A stretch of 9,789 bases of DNA from contig JAEDNC010000026.1 of assembly GCA_016302705.1 (NCBI GenBank), forward strand, positions 1 through 9,789. Reading direction: 5' to 3'. The position numbers and the translations under genes were made by a program. This stretch comes from Bacilli bacterium. GTDB lineage: Bacteria > Bacillota_I > Bacilli_A > RFN20 > CAG-826. Under the pieces are notes generated by a model that ran no database searches, was not told where the DNA came from, and saw only the letters and a program-made list of their open reading frames with translations. The stretch's first letter is position 1; every line of letters starts with the position of its first letter. Positions 6,830-9,789 of this stretch are shown here, in pieces.

Positions 6830-6875
6830 AACACTCCTAAAAGTCTCAATAATATGAAATATAGGGGTGTTTTTT
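6830..6875 (+). terminator. Intrinsic terminator of the phosphoglucomutase operon
   Basis: AACACTCCTA (6830-6839) pairs with TAGGGGTGTT (6862-6871) over 10 bp with one G-U wobble. The 3' arm runs into six T in all (6870-6875), four of them beyond the stem. The loop is long, 22 nt. It lies 25 nt after the hydrolase stop codon. Confidence 0.75.
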
Positions 6876-6878
6876 CAG

Positions 6879-6952
6879 TAAACTAAAAATAAACAAGTAG
6901 TAAACAATTTGATAAACATATACTCTTGTTTACCGAAATCTAATTTTGTTTA
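6879..6952. repeat. Phased array of TAAAC/GTTTA motifs
   Basis: Six copies of TAAAC or its complement fall in 74 bp. Forward copies start at 6879, 6890, 6901 and 6913, a spacing of 11, 11 and 12 bp, close to one helical turn. Two inverted TTGTTTA copies lie at 6926-6932 and 6946-6952. The copies at 6890 and 6901 are full TAAACAA. The array sits between the operon terminator and the lipoprotein promoter, where an activator, repressor or bending protein could bind. Low-complexity A+T sequence is the alternative. Confidence 0.4.
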
Positions 6953-6968
6953 TTAATAAAATGCCAAG

Positions 6969-6983
6969 AAACCGGTTTATAAT
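6969..6983 (+). promoter_or_regulatory. LacI-type operator overlapping the lipoprotein -10 box
   Basis: AAACCGGTTT (6969-6978) is a perfect 10-bp palindrome with a central CpG, the usual shape of LacI-family operators. Its last T is the first base of a consensus -10, TATAAT (6978-6983). No good -35 lies at 16-18 bp. A bound repressor would block the promoter. A partly related site, GTTTACCGAAATC, lies at 6929-6940. The LacI-family gene two positions downstream is the obvious candidate regulator (inference). Confidence 0.6.
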
Positions 6984-7009
6984 GACAATATAAAGGTGAG
7001 GTATTTTAT

Positions 7010-9082
7010 ATGAAAAACAAAAAGTTTCTTTTGTTGACGTCATGTTTTCTTGTCTTTTCAAGTTGCACACCTGGTGGTAAAGAAAAGTTAGTAATGTCAG
7101 ACATTACCGCTGACGATGCTGCTATTCGCTGGACCGCAGTCGAGGGTGCTAGCAAATACTCTGTTGTCGTTAATAACGATGCTGCAGTTGAAGTGACGGT
7201 TCCACAATATGACTTCTCGTCGGAAGAAGGAATATATGAAGTAAAGGTCACCGCAATCGCTGGTGACAGCAAACACTCTGATAGCGATGCTAAAACATTC
7301 TCTTATGAAACAAAGAAGACTTCTTTAGCTTCTGTTGATTCAACTGGTGCAAACATCACTTGGGGTGAATACGTCGGTAAAGGTATCGAAGTTAAAACTG
7401 TTGATGCTACCGCATATACCGCAGTAGTGGGCACTAGCTACACAGTTACCAAGAGTGACTTATATATCGTGCGCGCTGCTCCTGGTTATAAGGATAATAA
7501 ATATTATGTAGAAGACGATGCAGGTAAGAAAGGAATTCTCGTTTCTTTAGAAGCTGATGATGTCGTCGCTCTTGAAGACGGAACAGCAGAAACAGATATT
7601 GATCTTGCTGAAAAATACACAGTCAAGACTTATTCAACAGATTGGGTAGATACATCTGCTTCTATTAACTTAGATGGATCTACAAATAAGGGTATTTCTG
7701 ATGGAAAATGTGTCAAACTTCATTTTTGGCATAACAGTCAATGGTATAAATATACCACTGCTTTAAATCTTGATAAGTCTTACGATACATTCTCATTCAT
7801 GGTTAAAGGTGGAGTTAACACATCCGCAAGTTTAACTTTTGAAATTACAGATCACATTATGATTGGCTCAATCGATTTAGCAGGCGTTTATATTTCCTAT
7901 ATGGTTGAACCAACTGTACAAGAATGGACAAAATACACCGTTAGTTTAGATGATCCAAATTGGCAAGTCGCATATAACAACGCTAAATATTCATTCTCTC
8001 AAATTCAACCAATGATTGCTTCTTCTGGTTACACAATTAAATCATTAGCAGATATGATGCCATTCTTCTCTAAATTCTCATTAAGAGTTAGAGGAACAAA
8101 GGATGAAAAATACACAGATTGCTATTCTTGGTTTGATGATGTCGTTATTTCTAACGTAGGCGCTACATCTAAAGCAGAAACTCCAATCGTTGTTGGTGAA
8201 AATTACGTAATTGAAAGTGATGCCTTTAAAGGTACTGCTAAATTTGTAAATGATGGCACTGGAACATTATCAATCAAATTAAAATCAGATGGTTCTTCAG
8301 TCCAACTTCCAATTACTCATGCAGTAGTTGAAGGCAAACTTCATATGGTTTGTACAGCAACAGATTTTGATTTTGACGCAACATTCGTTGGCGCAAATAA
8401 TGGTAAATCCTTCGTATTAGATACAGTTTCTGGAACAGCTTCTAACGCTTTTGAAAAATTCAAAGCAGAAGAATACGTATTATTTGATGATTTTGAATCC
8501 TACACCGAAACAGGTACTGGTTATGATAATAACCACAAAAACGATCCTAAACAAGTTACTGGCTTAAGATCTGCTTATTATGCAGACTGGTATAATACAT
8601 CTAATCAATATGCTGTTTCTTTAGTTGGCGATTCCAACTGGAAACTTATGGGTTCTACTGACTACTTCTCATTAGATACAACTAATGGTAGAAATGGTGG
8701 AAAATGTGCCAAATTCAAAGAGAGCTCTGGTGGTGCTATGAGATACACAAATAGAGATATCCTCTTTGGCGATGGTGAAGCATTCTACGGAACAACATTC
8801 TCAATTTGGGCAAAAGGTGCAACAAACCTTGATGTCAAACTTAAAATTAGAGTCTTTACTGTTAGTAAACTTGATAAGAGCAACCACGTTTCTGATGGTG
8901 TTTCAGTTATGAAGCAAGTTACTATTACAAAGAATAGTGATTGGACAGAATATACAGTTACTCTTAAACCAAATACTGCATATTATGGCTTCACTCTTAC
9001 AGCAGTTAATGGTTCTAGTGCTGCTTACCCATTGTTAGACGACATTTCAATTTACGGCTCTATTAGCCCTTGGGGAAATTAA
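7010..9082 (+). CDS. Large surface lipoprotein with Fn3-like and paired beta-sandwich modules
   Basis: A 690-residue predicted lipoprotein. A short Lys-rich start and hydrophobic stretch (6-18) lead to a lipobox-like FSSC with Cys19, followed by a TPGGKEK linker. Residues about 25-100 resemble a fibronectin type III domain (ITADDAAIRWTAVEGASKYSV, and YEVKVTAIAG); about 103-180 may be a second, weaker one (ANITWGEY). Two long modules follow, about 196-383 and 490-685, sharing an order of motifs: GKCxKF/L, TFSFMVKGG or TFSIWAKGA, WTKYTVSL or WTEYTVTL, and FDDVVISN or LDDISIYG. Such jelly-roll folds often bind carbohydrate. A small beta-rich domain (390-480) separates them. No catalytic motif was recognised, so a glycan-binding or adhesin role is inferred. 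AGGTGAGG at 6994-7001, 8 nt before the ATG, is a good Shine-Dalgarno and fixes the start. It is likely cotranscribed with the LacI-type gene 24 bp downstream. Confidence 0.8.
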   Translation: MKNKKFLLLTSCFLVFSSCTPGGKEKLVMSDITADDAAIRWTAVEGASKYSVVVNNDAAVEVTVPQYDFSSEEGIYEVKVTAIAGDSKHSDSDAKTFSYETKKTSLASVDSTGANITWGEYVGKGIEVKTVDATAYTAVVGTSYTVTKSDLYIVRAAPGYKDNKYYVEDDAGKKGILVSLEADDVVALEDGTAETDIDLAEKYTVKTYSTDWVDTSASINLDGSTNKGISDGKCVKLHFWHNSQWYKYTTALNLDKSYDTFSFMVKGGVNTSASLTFEITDHIMIGSIDLAGVYISYMVEPTVQEWTKYTVSLDDPNWQVAYNNAKYSFSQIQPMIASSGYTIKSLADMMPFFSKFSLRVRGTKDEKYTDCYSWFDDVVISNVGATSKAETPIVVGENYVIESDAFKGTAKFVNDGTGTLSIKLKSDGSSVQLPITHAVVEGKLHMVCTATDFDFDATFVGANNGKSFVLDTVSGTASNAFEKFKAEEYVLFDDFESYTETGTGYDNNHKNDPKQVTGLRSAYYADWYNTSNQYAVSLVGDSNWKLMGSTDYFSLDTTNGRNGGKCAKFKESSGGAMRYTNRDILFGDGEAFYGTTFSIWAKGATNLDVKLKIRVFTVSKLDKSNHVSDGVSVMKQVTITKNSDWTEYTVTLKPNTAYYGFTLTAVNGSSAAYPLLDDISIYGSISPWGN

Positions 9083-9106
9083 TTTAAAGATTAGAAATAT
9101 TTAATT

Positions 9107-9789
9107 ATGGCAAAAACCGTCAGATTAGAAGATATCGCTAAGGAATGTGGGGTTACTAAAGGTTTAGTAAGTCGTGCTTTAGCAGGCAAATATAACGTTG
9201 GTGATGAAACAAGAAACATCATCATGCAAAAGGCTGTTGAACTCGGTTACGACTTTAAAAAACTTAGAAGTAAAACCAATAAGAAAACTTCTGTTGTTAT
9301 TATTGTCTCTTCGACAATCTTAATGAAAGAAGATTATTGGCAACCAATTATTAAGAATATGTACGCCACACTTAATAGAGCGTCTATTAAATTAGAATAC
9401 TTTGTTTTTGATAGCGATAACATCGATCTTGACCAGGTTCGTTCTTTAAAAGACAATCCTTGTATTGCGTTCGTGGTTCTCCATAAGAACCCGGACGCAA
9501 TCTTCAAGGAGATTCGCAACTTCAATAAGCCAATTATTGAAGTTGATCCAAAATACATTCATTCTACAGGTGTAACTCAAATCAAATATTCAAACTACAC
9601 CTCTATATATGAAGCAACTAAGATCTTAATTGATTATGGTCATAGAAATATTTGCTTCTATGGTAGTGATATGCACGCTTTCAGCTTTAGAGAAAGACAT
9701 GAAGGCTTTAGAGCGTGTGTCTATGACAACTTAAAAATAGGAGTTAAAGGTTTTGAAGTTATCTTTGATAACACAGACCTCCAATATAG
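9107..9789 (+). CDS. LacI/GalR-family transcriptional repressor, C-terminus cut by window edge
   Basis: The first 227 residues of a LacI-type regulator; the frame is still open at the window end. The N-terminal helix-turn-helix is clear: VRLEDIAKECGVTKGLVSRAL (5-25), then VGDETRNIIMQKAVELGY (31-48). The usual hinge signature (PN..AR.L after GY) is missing, replaced by a Lys-rich DFKKLRSKTNKK. From about residue 61 the periplasmic-binding-protein-like sensor begins (SVVIIVSS), with the familiar YGHRNICFYG (about 184-193) and FRERHEGF. Sugars are the usual effectors of this family; the ligand is unknown here. The gene lies 24 bp after the lipoprotein stop with no terminator between, so it is probably in the same transcript. 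It may repress that transcript through the CCGG palindrome at 6969, forming an autoregulatory loop (inference). Its Shine-Dalgarno is weak. Confidence 0.92.
   Translation, partial: MAKTVRLEDIAKECGVTKGLVSRALAGKYNVGDETRNIIMQKAVELGYDFKKLRSKTNKKTSVVIIVSSTILMKEDYWQPIIKNMYATLNRASIKLEYFVFDSDNIDLDQVRSLKDNPCIAFVVLHKNPDAIFKEIRNFNKPIIEVDPKYIHSTGVTQIKYSNYTSIYEATKILIDYGHRNICFYGSDMHAFSFRERHEGFRACVYDNLKIGVKGFEVIFDNTDLQY

Overview
The window is low-G+C bacterial DNA, roughly one third G+C by eye, with short intergenic gaps. TGA is used as a stop (the phosphoglucomutase gene ends in TGA), so the standard bacterial code fits. Protein types (a PgcA-like phosphoglucomutase, a LacI-type regulator, a large surface lipoprotein) and T-tailed terminators point to an uncultured gut-type Bacillota, of the Erysipelotrichia or RF39/RFN20-like (Tenericutes-related) sort. 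This assignment is inference; the window has no rRNA or tRNA.

Left block (1-2341, minus strand): a 5'-complete, 3'-truncated alkaline-phosphatase-superfamily phosphodiesterase (1-937) lies downstream of a multi-span ArsB/SLC13-type anion permease (1052-2341). The phosphodiesterase seems to have its own promoter. Divergent region (2342-2672): it holds a palindrome that gives a -35-like hexamer in each direction, and about 190 nt of dense potential RNA structure that I cannot assign to a known family. Next comes a plus-strand diguanylate cyclase (2673-3896) with a degenerate receiver, a PAS domain and an intact GGDEF active site without an inhibitory I-site. It ends at a clear intrinsic terminator.

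Middle block: 3973-4366 has no intact gene but carries a minus-strand reading frame interrupted by one TAA, probably a decayed gene. Then come an alpha-phosphoglucomutase (4367-6043) and, overlapping it by 4 bp, a DUF4886-like SGNH hydrolase (6040-6804). They form a two-gene operon closed by a terminator.

Right block: the 205-bp gap before 7010 carries a phased set of TAAAC/GTTTA motifs, a perfect AAACCGGTTT palindrome overlapping a consensus -10 box, and a good ribosome binding site. It drives a 690-residue lipoprotein with two related beta-sandwich modules (7010-9082), followed after 24 bp by a LacI-family repressor (9107 to the window end, truncated). The likely logic is a surface carbohydrate-binding lipoprotein controlled by its neighbouring LacI-type repressor at the CCGG palindrome, next to central hexose-phosphate metabolism. 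No mobile element, CRISPR array, tRNA or rRNA was recognised.

The strongest leads for something undescribed are the structured segment at 2428-2615, the phased TAAAC array at 6879-6952, and the coupling of a DUF4886 hydrolase to phosphoglucomutase. None is proven by sequence reading alone.
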